A stretch of 64,000 nucleotides of DNA. It comes from Tetmemena sp. SeJ-2015. Lineage: Eukaryota > Ciliophora > Spirotrichea > Sporadotrichida > Oxytrichidae. The stretch covers positions 32,808 through 96,807 of the forward strand of contig JAJKFJ010023567.1 in NCBI GenBank assembly GCA_027382625.1. The letters are read 5' to 3'. The position numbers were made by a program, and so were the translations under genes. This document shows positions 44,690 to 54,813 of the stretch, piece by piece (the stretch's first letter is position 1; each line of letters opens with the position of its first letter). The notes beneath the pieces were generated by a model that was not told the DNA's origin, did not search any database, and was given only the letters and a program-made list of their open reading frames with translations.

Positions 44690-46045
44690 CTATTATTATA
44701 TAGGCAAGTTAATCTGTATTTAATATGAAAGATAGACTCCTATAACGAAGCTGCCAAACTAACCAGAGAAGCATATCCAATGAATACAGCTCAGAAAAAA
44801 ACGACTAGAGATCTCCTAAGAAATCCATAACTTCTTATTGAAGGTAGGGAGGGGATGAACAATACGAATCATGGTTGCAGCTATGGAAGTTGCAAAGGCA
44901 AGAGCGCTTTAAGAAATAATACTTTAGGACTTAACTTCTCATGAAATGCCAGCAATGTAGTAAAATCTATAAACTAATAGAACTCAAATAGCAAATGAGG
45001 ATTCATGAAAGAGTAGAATGATGCAACAAACAGATCAAAGTCAGAGGACTGCATTAGTGCATTCTCTGAACAGGAAAAATACCTGCTTTTACAAGATCTC
45101 GGCTCAAAGATCATTTGGTTAACTTAAAAGAGGAAGAGCTCCACAAAAATGGATACTCATGACTTCTATTTAAGACGCTTAAGCCATCTAAAAAATAAGA
45201 GTCTACAGTACCTAAAAAAGCGTAATCCCTTGAATTCGAAAGCTCAATTTACATCTTTCTATAGAAGCAATATCCTCAATTGACTGAGAATGAGAAGTAG
45301 CTTTATCATCTAGAATCCATGTAGGGAAATTATCCTTAATTAAAAGAGGAAATTAAGAGTAGCTACAATAATCTAGTGATTAACTCTCTTTCTTCTACAC
45401 TCTACTCAGGATGTGTTATATCATAGTAAAATAGAGTAATAACTCTAGTACTTAGAAATAGCATTTACGATCCGCTGGGAGTTTCATAATGATATAGTAC
45501 AAGGCAGTTTTTGGTTAACTCTTCTTTGTTCCTCCATACTCCAGTCAAAAGAAAACGAGTACTACTCATTCTTTAGCAAAGATGACTTAAGGATGGACGC
45601 ATCGGCATTTATGAGAGCCTTCTAAGATTACAAAATTGTCTCAGAAATGTATATCTGGAGTGAGAATATTTTCATGATATACCAAGACTACGACTACACG
45701 TCTGCATAGTTCACGAATGGACCTGGTTAACCTTACATGATACTCGAGGTGTTAGAAACTATGCTCACCATTGTAAAAGTTATCCACAGCAAAGGAGTCA
45801 CCCATAGATTCTTGAGCCAACATACTTTAAGAACAAAGGGCACCTCCTAAGCTTATCTTTAGGAATTTCGAATATGCCTTAATTCCAGGCTTAACCACCT
45901 ATGATTTAGACCTGTCACCAATCCAATGGATCAGTCATCGTGAGGTAGCAGATATAGTAGGAGCTAAGCCTTGTCTTTACACCTATTCGATGGGTCTCAT
46001 AATTTGCAGCGGCTTCTCAACATATTCACTAAAATTTTTTTAAAA
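44690..46045 (+). pseudogene. TBE-like zinc-finger/protein-kinase ORF, decayed
   Basis: Order along the plus strand: an N-terminal block (SYNEAAKLTREAYPMNTAQK); a C2H2 finger from 44941 (MKCQQCSKIYKLIELKQQMR, then IHERVE: C-x2-C-x12-H pattern); a second degenerate finger (CNKQIKVRGLH); a long middle block in the same frame to about 45500 (FTRSRLKDHLVNLKEEEL, LYHLESMQGNYPQLKEEIKS); then kinase-like sequence in another frame, 45542-45903 (YSFFSKDDLRMDASAFMRAF, PYMILEVLETMLTIVKVIHS, KGVTHRFLSQHTL). The last resembles a kinase H-R-D-x-K-x-x-N catalytic loop, but the D and the N are lost. A further block (LSPIQWISHREVADIVGAKP, YSMGLIICSG) resembles the region after the APE motif. Zinc fingers plus kinase is the layout I recall for the large ORF of hypotrich TBE transposons. 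At least three in-frame TGAs and two frameshifts: inactive. Confidence 0.65.
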
Positions 46046-46279
46046 AATTTTTTAGAGAAGAATCTTGTTTCTTAAATATAAAAAATGGCTGGATTGTCTC
46101 ACCTCATTTCCATGAACCAACGTTGATGAGTTGATGGTGGCTCTAAATTTTAACTTTCTTATTGAATTGAATTGAAGTATTGAGTATAAAAAATGAATAA
46201 TAAAGTTCCAACCTACTATTGACTATTTAATACTCTCACCTGTCCTCTCATAAATATGGGGGCTCATACGGTCTCCCTC

Positions 46280-46665
46280 GAATGCATCAAATGTATCTCT
46301 AGAGTTACTAACAACTGACCAGAGGGCCCACAGCCGATAGCCGCAAGAGAACGCGGAAGTTGCCACTCACTGCACAGGCAATAGGAATCCTTGCCATTCA
46401 AACACTTCCAGACTGAGGGCGTGAGCTGCCGGTCTCTTGGGGGTCTCGGCCGCCATACCTAGGGGCTCAGTGGACTAGTCAAAGAGAGCGTGCACTCTGC
46501 CTTCGGTATCTGATTCAGGGTGCTGCATAGCGGTAGTCATAGGGTGGCCGCTGTCAGTGTCTAATCATCCTTAGGTCTCTTCTATTTGATCCTCATCAAT
46601 GACTTCTTTGATTGCTCTAGTAGCACTGTAGTCACCGTTATCTGTGCTTCGTCTGCTGCTACCAC
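46280..46665 (-). pseudogene. GC-rich dispersed coding repeat, copy 3
   Basis: The minus strand reads SGSSRRSTDNGDYSATRAIK and EVIDEDQIEET to a TGA, then in the same frame HPESDTEGRVHALFDQS, ETPKRPAAHALSLEVFEWQG and FLLPVQ to a second TGA, and continues ATSAFSCGYRLWALWSVVSN. It aligns with copy 2 at protein level (PESDT-GRV) and with copy 1 at 17.9 kb (FEWQGFLLP). Confidence 0.6.
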
Positions 46666-46819
46666 TCTTTTTTATTTCTTTTTATTTCTCGAGTCAGCTC
46701 CATCAGCAACTCCATCTTCCTATGGAAGTCGTATTTAATAATAACTTTCTTATTAATAATTACTTTTGAACATAAATATTTATAAATTAAATATTTAAAA
46801 AATATTTGATATTTTTTTT

Positions 46820-46972
46820 TACACATGGCAAGATGGAAGATAATATATTGGACTTTGGGCAAATGGAAAGTAACATGGCGAAGGGGTGTATAGACAATCT
46901 TCAGGATAAGAAAGAAGAGGAATATGGGAGGAAGGTAAGAGAATCAAATGGCTTGATGAAGATAACTAATGA
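46820..46972 (+). CDS. MORN-repeat protein gene, MDS F (3' end, TGA stop)
   Basis: From pointer TA (46820-46821) the frame reads YTWQDGRQYIGLWANGKQHG, then EGVYRQSS, ERRGIWEEGKRIKWLDEDNQ and stops at TGA (46970-46972). TAA codons at 46841, 46871 and 46907 and the penultimate TAA must be Gln; the position in G-K-Q-H-G is conserved in MORN proteins. The G-x-W-E-x-G-K-R-I-x-W tail is a common C-terminus of ciliate MORN proteins. Joined pieces A-F give 672 nt (224 codons with stop), all in frame. Confidence 0.9.
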
Positions 46973-47575
46973 ACCTTATCCCCCAAATTAAATATAATTT
47001 TATACATAAGGACTTAATGCAAAATTAAATTTATTAGTTGGAATATTTTGCATATTACATTTTTTTCATCTTCTATATTATAAAATCATTATAAATCTAG
47101 CTATAAATTTCATATATTTTTAAATTTAAATTTTATTGACAGCCAATCTTATTACATCTCCATATATTTCTTTGCATTAAATTCAAAAGCAAAATAAGTA
47201 AAATTTAAATAAAAAATAGGATTTCATTAAACCCCAATTAAGGTAAAAATTTTGAAGAGTAAAGTAATATTTAAATTTAATTAACGATTTTAGATGAAGC
47301 GCCTAATTTAGATTTTAGATTTAAACCTTTAAATAAGTCAAATTAACCTTGTCTTTAAGAGAATCCTGAACTTGCTCTAACCAGGATGAACTAGAGTTAT
47401 TGCTTACCTTGTATTTCATTCTTAGAAGAAATAAAGCATTTGAGTTTCTCAATCCAAATATTAACTATCATTAAGACTTTATCTTCAATTTATATATTCG
47501 TGCGATGTTTAAGCTGTTGTATTGTCATTATGCATTCTTAATAAAATCTCAAACCAATTTTTACTCTTAGTTCAT
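46973..47575. other. AT-rich 3' flank of the MORN gene
   Basis: Presumed 3' UTR and chromosome end region in the macronucleus; no telomeric repeat is expected in germline DNA and none is seen. Confidence 0.4.
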
Positions 47576-47577
47576 AA

Positions 47578-47965
47578 AAATTAAAAATGGAGTAGAGCAG
47601 CCCTTTCAAAATCTAGTTCAGCCACAGATCGGCATAGAAGAGGTGCCTTTGTAAAAGAAAAGAGAGATGAAAATAGGTCAACAAAGGAGATCACCACATT
47701 CAAAAAAAGTGATGCGATTCCATCTTCTTCAAAAAGGATCGTTACCTCATATAATAAGAAGGTCGAAGACACTGTTAGCAAAAAGGAAGCTCAGATTGCT
47801 TAAGGTATTCCGACTGGCAAAAGCATTTTGCAGAAAAGAGTGACAAGATAGTAGCCAAGAGACTAGATACGACGCGAGGTGAGGTTATTGAAACACTCTT
47901 AAAATCCTCAAATAACTCAAGGTTCCAGTTTACTTAACTTACAAATAAAACATTAAACATTAACT
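47578..47965 (+). CDS. Candidate coding segment, basic and Ser/Lys-rich
   Basis: A plus-strand frame open for about 140 codons without TGA reads RAALSKSSSATDRHRRGAFV, KEKRDENRSTKEITTFKKSD, KRIVTSYNKKVEDTVSKKEA and GIPTGKSILQKRV. G+C is raised in the first 300 bp. It could be an MDS of another gene or the first ORF of the transposon that follows. The minus-strand frame at 47581 is a shadow. Confidence 0.45.
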
Positions 47966-48290
47966 GATTTCAAAATTAAAGCCTGAAAACTACACTTCAT
48001 TAAGTTGTTAATCTCTTGGGAATTCTGCATCTTGTTAAAGGCTTCTCATCCTCATTAATTATTCCAGCATAATGAAGTTGCATTACCCAATTTTTGTAGT
48101 AATGCAATTCCTCTATTAAGTTTTATAGGTTTTTAATCTCTTGTATGATTCTTTTATTTTACTCGAGATACTTTTGCTTCGAGAGTTTAATTGGATCTCC
48201 TCATCCTTTACCTCTTTAATATCATTTTACTTTATTTTCCATTGAGCTCCTGGCTTGAGAAGAAAAGCTGATCTCCTCTTTTGTTCTTAA
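47966..48290. other. AT-rich spacer
   Basis: No recognised gene. Confidence 0.4.
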
Positions 48291-48296
48291 AATAAA

Positions 48297-49740
48297 ATGT
48301 ATAGATGAGATATATTTACAGATGAACCTGAGAGTGTTATTTAAGGCTTGCACGAATTCTGGTTTCATTATATTAATGAATTGTTAGATTTATCAGACCT
48401 TTCCTTCCTCTGCTGTTTAGCATTTTAGACCATTCGATTAGCTCCAACCCTATCCAGAGTCATTAGGACTTCACAAATCCATCTCTTATCTAAATGAAGC
48501 TAATTGCATTAATCAGTGAGATAGCTCACTAGGCTCTAGCTTCTAGATTCATAAGAAATAAAATCGTCAGCAGTTAGTCCCTCAATTAAAGTAATTGCAG
48601 AGACAACGACTTTACTTCGTTTAATGTACTAAACAAGAATAAGCTCCAAAGGTATTTTACATTTTAACTTCCATCTATTATGGACTTAAGAAAATATATA
48701 TTTGTAAAAGTCATTTTTGGAAGATAAGCGTTGCATTCTTAAGTGAGGAAGTCATAGAGCTCTTTTTTAGACCCAATCTTTTGCCTTAATTCCTAGACAT
48801 TCACACTCAAGAGGCTATTACTGCTTTCAATATGTTATGATGATGGTAATTTAAAATATGAAAACTATTAATTAATAATAAACTATAAAATATTAATACT
48901 GATTAAATAGGAAGGAGCTCTTTTATTCAAAACTAGAATAATTTTAGCGGCAGCAGATTTCTCTATAAAAGATTCGGCTTAGTTTCATACATTTTCCTAC
49001 GAAGGCCTAAACATGCAAGCTTTTAAAAATATGAAAATCAAGATAACTGATTTCTTTTAATCTCAGCCATCTCGATTTTTAAAGCAAGATGAAATCTTTC
49101 AAGCAGCGAAGACTCATATAGTAATTAATTTTAAGGGGCAGAAAAATTACAAAACTATTTTGGATCAAGATTTATAGAGTGTTGTGTATCCGATAACGAA
49201 TTATATGAGGAACTTCTATCTCTGATGAGACTCAAGAGAAACTTCAAAAAGAAGTGTTGAAGTGAATGCCTCCTTAGGAACCAAAATAAGCGATATATGA
49301 CCCAAGGATGATAATTTTAAAAACCTTAAAGAAAGCCTCAACTATAGCCCATGCCTAGCACTCTTGCTCTAAAGTGCCTATCGCAACAGCATAACCAATA
49401 TTCAGATAAAGTTTAAGGACTCCTTTCATTTATTGACAGTATTGGCTGAGAAAACCTCTCCATTTAAGAAAAATAACAAAAATCTATTGATTTTATTATA
49501 TCCTAGCTTTAAGCTTTAAAAGTATTCAATACTGAGCTATGTTTTAATCAATATGAGCAAGACTTTATAAACAGCCCTTTCTCGAGCAAAAGTGAAAAGA
49601 AGTGTTAGCACAATGCCTCACAGAGTGCTTCAAAGATTCGTAATGAGGGAAATTTAAACTTGCAAGCGAGAAGCAATGAGAAAGTATAATGCTAAAAACT
49701 GAAAGGAAAAACCTTAGGTCAGTAGAAAATCTCTCTCAAA
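48297..49740 (+). pseudogene. Long decayed ORF upstream of the transposase
   Basis: ATG at 48297 opens MYR, TGA, DIFTDEPESVIQGLHEFWFH; after a frameshift near 48385-48470 one frame stays open to TGA-TGA at 49222 (ILAAADFSIKDSAQFHTFSY, EGLNMQAFKNMKIKITDFFQ, YKTILDQDLQSVVYPITNYM), then continues in the same frame through two further TGAs (about 49289 and 49697) with SLNYSPCLALLLQSAYRNS, FKDSFHLLTVLAEKTSPFKK and HRVLQRFVMREIQTCKREAM. So some 450 codons hold together except for isolated TGAs. It may be the N-terminal part of the following transposase or a separate transposon ORF. Unknown family. Confidence 0.5.
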
Positions 49741-49799
49741 AATTATATATGTAGAAGAGGAAAAATTATCGTTGGTGACAGAAGAGCATTCTTAAATAT

Positions 49800-50590
49800 G
49801 TATTTTCAACTCATAGAGAAATTCCAAGCTGTAAATTTCTATAGCGTCTCTATTCTCTTCAGTTTTCTTAAAAAATTTCTAAGACAGCTCTTCGCTTGTT
49901 TCTACGAGAGGAAGCTGGATACTCTTACCGAAAGCGATATTTACTCAGCAAAAGGGTAAATTCAGAATCAGTTAAACTACAGAGATAAACAGCCGCTGAA
50001 AATTTTATAAACCTGATTCATCAGGGAAAGAGGTTGATCAATATTGATCAGAGCATTTTTAAGATTTACAGACGGTAGGACGAAGTCCTGGGAAAAGAAG
50101 TGAAAGGCAAACTTTTCATTTGATTCTATGCGCGTAAATAAAGTCAGCATTATTTCCAGAGTGAGCTCAGAAAGCAGTGCTTTCTTCACTATAAATAAAG
50201 GAAGAAATAATTGCAAAGCGGTCTTAAATTTTCTTTATCTGCTAATAAACAAATTGAGCGAAGAAACTTCCGTTTGGAGGAGGAATACTGTGATTTTGCT
50301 TGATAATGCCTCTTACCTATAAGTTCGCTAATCATGCAAAAACTAAGATAATACAAAATCCCTGTGATGTTTTTAGCACCTTACCAATTTCAACTTGCTC
50401 TTGAGGAAATTTTTTTCTCACTAATTAAAAAGAACGATTTATTGAATCAAGCTTTCTTACAAGGCATCGAGAGTAGAAGTAGAACTAGTAATTAATCCTT
50501 AGGATCTCTGAAAAAGCTCAATCTCTTCTTTGACATCGCTTTGCATGCGAAGCATTTGACTTTTTGATTGGATCTCGGGAGAATATAAAC
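49800..50590 (+). pseudogene. Tc1/mariner-type (TBE-like) DDE transposase, decayed
   Basis: Catalytic blocks are recognisable: INIDQSIFKIYRR at about 50029 (first D motif, usually N-I-D-E-S); MRVNKVSIISRVSSESSAFF, TINKGRNN and LNFLYLLINKL from 50128; NTVILLDNASYL (second D, about 50286-50321); and, after a frameshift, FLAPYQFQLALEEIFFSLIK at about 50369-50430, corresponding to P-P-Y-S-P-x-L-N-P-I-E-x-x-F-S. About 34 residues separate the second D and the aligned E, as in Tc1-like enzymes. At least three frameshifts or TGAs interrupt it. Same strand as the upstream ORF. Confidence 0.7.
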
Positions 50591-51641
50591 AATCTCTTAC
50601 AGCCGCATTTAATTAAGTTTTCCTTTATGATATTTGCAGCAGACTTCGCCTCGATACTTCGTTGCTTACTTAGCTTTCAGCTTCGCATACTAGGCTGTAT
50701 TAGCTGTTAAGTCTTGTGATTCATTGACTTTTAAATTCATGTAAGAGTCTCTAATATTACAAATAATTACGACAGGTCTATGAGTTAAAACAATTAAAGC
50801 CTTATCATTATTCATTAATGAAGGGCTCTGATTTAATGAAGTTATTTCCAAAGTAATCCATAATTATTTTTTTCCAGAGTAATTAGTCTTCTTATTAAAA
50901 GATTTGGAATGGCATAGTCTTATTATTAAAAGATTTGGAATGGCATTCTAGCTATAAGAGCTTTAAATTTATTCTGATGTATTGTTCAAAAAACTACAGA
51001 TGCTTTGCTTTTAATTTTTGCTTAGAATTGCTAAGGCCTATCACTTTTATGATTTTAGAACATCATATGAACATATCTATGAACCTGAGAGGTAGGTCTT
51101 GTTACAATAATTAAGATTAAAGTCTGAATACTACTGGTTATTATGCTTTATATTTATCTTTGATTTAAACTGGTATTTCTAATACAGTGCTTCCATTAAA
51201 GTTGGCTACCCTGTAAATTTTAGGAATCTACTGTTTTGGAGAAAAATATGCGATTTGTAGATCACGCCTTCAGTCAAATTTTATTTCTAAATTAAAGAGC
51301 CTTCCTTAAGAATACATAACTCTAATAATATATTGCTGCACTTTTCTTTGAGGAAGATCTCTGCTAAATCTTTTTTCATTTTTACTTTCATTTATTTCTT
51401 AGACTCAAATTGCTAGTCATTTTGTTCATTCTTTTTAAATTGAGCTATTTTCTCCCTTAATTCAAGAGTCCATATTAAAAATAATTGCTTCAAAAGCTTT
51501 TGAGCTTATGTAATTTCAGTATTTTAGTAATTTAAGATTAGAAGTAAATAAAGGCCTCTCAATTTCTTACCTAATTTATTATCTTGATTTGGACTTTGGA
51601 AGATTTGAGCATCTTTTACCTGTATTCAAATGTTTAATCGC
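50591..51641. other. AT-rich stretch with one short tandem duplication
   Basis: Two copies of TTATTAAAAGATTTGGAATG plus GCAT lie at about 50891-50945. No confident gene is present. Confidence 0.45.
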
Positions 51642-54600
51642 AGGTGTTAACTAGAGCTGAAAAATATGGTTTTCATCTGCTTCACTCGATTAAGGTAAAA
51701 AAATGGGATCAACGAGCAAGTACCTTAAATGCTGCATTTTCAATTTTCGCATGCGCTGTATCTCTGCCAGGCACTTATCAGCGAGTGCTAAATTTTGTCG
51801 AAATACGATTCAGGGACCCCGAATTTACCCCGGGTTTGCAGATGTAGAGATCATGGACGTGCGGGGATCAACTCGGCACGGAAACGAGCCCAAAGCTGAA
51901 TTTGGAGCTTCACAAATTTTTCAATTTTGACATTTTTTCGACCAAAAATCACCATCGAAATTTTCGATTCAACCGCTTCCAAATTCGATAGATTATGTGT
52001 TTAACTAGACCTGAAAATTGCGTTTTTCATCTTGCTTCACTCGATAAGGTAAAAAAATGGGGATCAACGAGCAAGTACCTTAAATGCTGCATTTTTCAAT
52101 TTTCGCATGCGCCTTATCCCTGCAGGCACTTATCAGCGAGTGCTAATTTTGTCAGAAATACGATTCAGGGACCCCGAATTACCCGGGGTTGCAGATTTAG
52201 AGATCATGGACGTGCGGAATCAACTCGGGCACGAAAACGAGCCAAAGCTGAATTTGGACCTTCCACAAATTTCCAATTTTGACATTTTTTTACGACCTAA
52301 AATCACCATTCGAAAATTTTTCGATCTTCAACCGCTCCCAAATCGATTAGATAGGTGTTAACTAGACCTGGAAAAATATGGTTTCATCTGCTTCACTCGA
52401 TTAAGTTAAAAAAAATGGAATCAACGAGCAAGTACCTTAAAATGCCTGCATCTTTCAACTTTTCGCATGCGCCTGGTATCTCTGCAGGGCACCTTATCAG
52501 CGAGTGCTTAATTTTCGAAATACGATTACAGGGACCCCGAATTACCCCGGGTTGCAGATTTAGAGATGATTATGGACGTGCGGGATCAACTCGGCACGAA
52601 AAACGAGCCCAAAGTTTTAATATTGGAGCTTCCACAAATTTTCAATTTTGACAATTTTTTCGACCAAAAAACACCATCGAGATTTTCGATTCAACCGCCC
52701 TCCAAATCGAATAGATTATGTGTTAACTAGACCTGAAAAATATGGTTTTCATTCTGCTTCACTCGAAATTAAAGGTAAAAATGAAATTGGTCAACGAGCA
52801 AGTACCTTAAATCCTGCATTTTCAATTTTCGCATGCGCTGTATCTCTTGCAGGCGCACTTATCGCGAGTGCTAATTTTGTCGAAATACGATCAGGGACCC
52901 CGAATTACCCCGGGTTGCAGATGTGAGATGATGCACGTGCGGGATCAACTCGGCCACACGAAAACGAGCCCAAAGTGAATTTGGAGCTACCACAAATTTT
53001 CAATTTTGGACATTTTTCGACCAAAATCACCATCGAAATTTCTCGATTCAACCGCTCCAAATCGATAGATTAGGTGTTAACTTAGACTGAAAAATATGGT
53101 TTTTCATCTGCTTCACTCGATTTAGGAAAAAATGGGATCAACGAGCAAGTACCTTAAATGCTGCATTTTCAATTTTCGCATGCGCTGTATCTCTTCAGGC
53201 ACTATCAGCGAGTGCTAATTTTGTCGAAATACGATTCAGGGACCCCGAATTACCCCGGGTTGCATATGTAGAGATCATGGACGTGCGGATCAACTCGGCA
53301 CGAAAATGAGCCCAAAGCTGAATTTTGGAGCTTCACAAATTTTCAATTTTTGACATTTTTTTTCGAACCAAAAAAATCACATCCTGAAAATTTTCGATTC
53401 AACCGCCCAAATCGATAGATTAGTGTTAAACTAGACCTGCAAAAAATATGCGTTTTCATCTTGCTTCAACTCGATTAAGGCTAAAAAAATGGGATCAACG
53501 AGCATAGTACCTTAAATGCTGCATTTCAAATTTTCGCATGCGCTGTTATCTCTGCAGGCACTTATCAAGATGCTAATTTTTGTCGAAATACGATTCAGGG
53601 ACCCCGAATTACCCCGCGTTGCAGATGTAGAGATCATGCACGTGCGGGATCAACTCGGCGCGAAAACGAGCCCAAAGCTGAATTTGGAGCTTCCACAAAT
53701 TTTCAATTTTGACATTTTTTCGACCAAAAATCACCATCGAGATTTTCGATTCAACCGCTCCAAATCGATAGATTAGGTGTTAACTAGACCTAAAAATATG
53801 GTTTTCATCTGCTTCACTCGATTAGAAAAAATGGATCAACGAGCAAGTACCTTAAATGCTGCATTTTCAATTTTCGCATGCGCTGTATCTCTGCAGGCAC
53901 TTATCAGCGAGTGCTAGTTTTGTCGAAATACGATTCAGGGACCCCGAATTACATCGGGTTGCAGATGCAGAGATCATGGACGTGCGGGATCAACTCGGCA
54001 CGAAAACGAGCCCAAAGCTGAATTTGGAGCTTCCACAAATTTTCAATTTTGACATTTTTTCGACCAAAAATCACCATCGAGATTTTCGATTCAACCGCTC
54101 CAAATCGATAGATTAGGTGTTAACTAGACCTGAAAAATATGGTTTTCATCTGCTTCACTCGATTAAGGTAAAAAATGGGATCACGAGCAAGTACCTTAAA
54201 TGCTGCATTTTTAATTTTTCCCATGCGCTGTATCTCTGGCAGGACTTTATCAGCGAGTGCTAATTTTGTCAAAATACGATTCAGGGACCCCGAATTACAT
54301 CGGGTTGCAGATGCGAGATCATGGACGTGCGGGATCAACTCGGCACGAAAACGACCCCAAAGCTGAATTTGGAGCTTCACGAAATTTTCAAATTTTGACA
54401 TTTTTTCGACAAAAATCACCATCGAGATTTTCGATTCAACCGCTCCAAATCGATAGTTTAGGTTTACAAGACCTGAAAAATATGGTTTTTATCTGCTTCA
54501 CTCGATTAAGGTAAAAAAATGGGATCCACGAGCAAGTACCTTAAATGCTGCAATTTTCAAATTTTTCCGCATGCGCTTGTTCTCTGCAGGCAACTTAATC

Positions 54601-54802
54601 AGCGAGTGCTAGTTTTGTCGAAATACGATTCAGGGACCCCGAATTACATCGGGTTGCAGATGCAAGATGATGCACGTGGCGGGATCAACTCGGCACGAAA
54701 ACGAGCCCAAAGCTGAATTTGGAGCTTCCACAAATTTTCAATTTTCACATTTTTCGACCAAAATCACCATCGAGAATTTCGATTCACCGCTCCAAATCGA
54801 TA

Positions 54803-54813
54803 AGATCGGAAGA
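54803..54813 (+). other. Illumina adapter fragment inside satellite
   Basis: AGATCGGAAGA replaces the native AGATTAGGTGTTAAC at this point of the monomer. It is the first 11 nt of the Illumina TruSeq adapter. Confidence 0.8.

Larger units (their letters stand above)
43644..46819. other. IES E-F (3.2 kb)
   Basis: Contains a candidate ORF (43.8-44.2 kb), a TATAG MITE, the zinc-finger/kinase pseudogene and a GC-rich coding repeat copy. Confidence 0.75.

Noticed and set aside
46565..46672. Plus-strand frame SLGLFYLILINDFFDC resembling a LINE reverse-transcriptase motif
   Set aside because: The minus strand of the same stretch aligns at protein level with the plus-strand frame at 41.9 kb, so the coding strand is minus and the resemblance is probably chance.
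43640..46826. ACAT as the pointer between MORN MDSs E and F
   Set aside because: It stays in frame but removes two residues from the MORN unit (GTW instead of GTYTW); the TA pointer restores the full unit.
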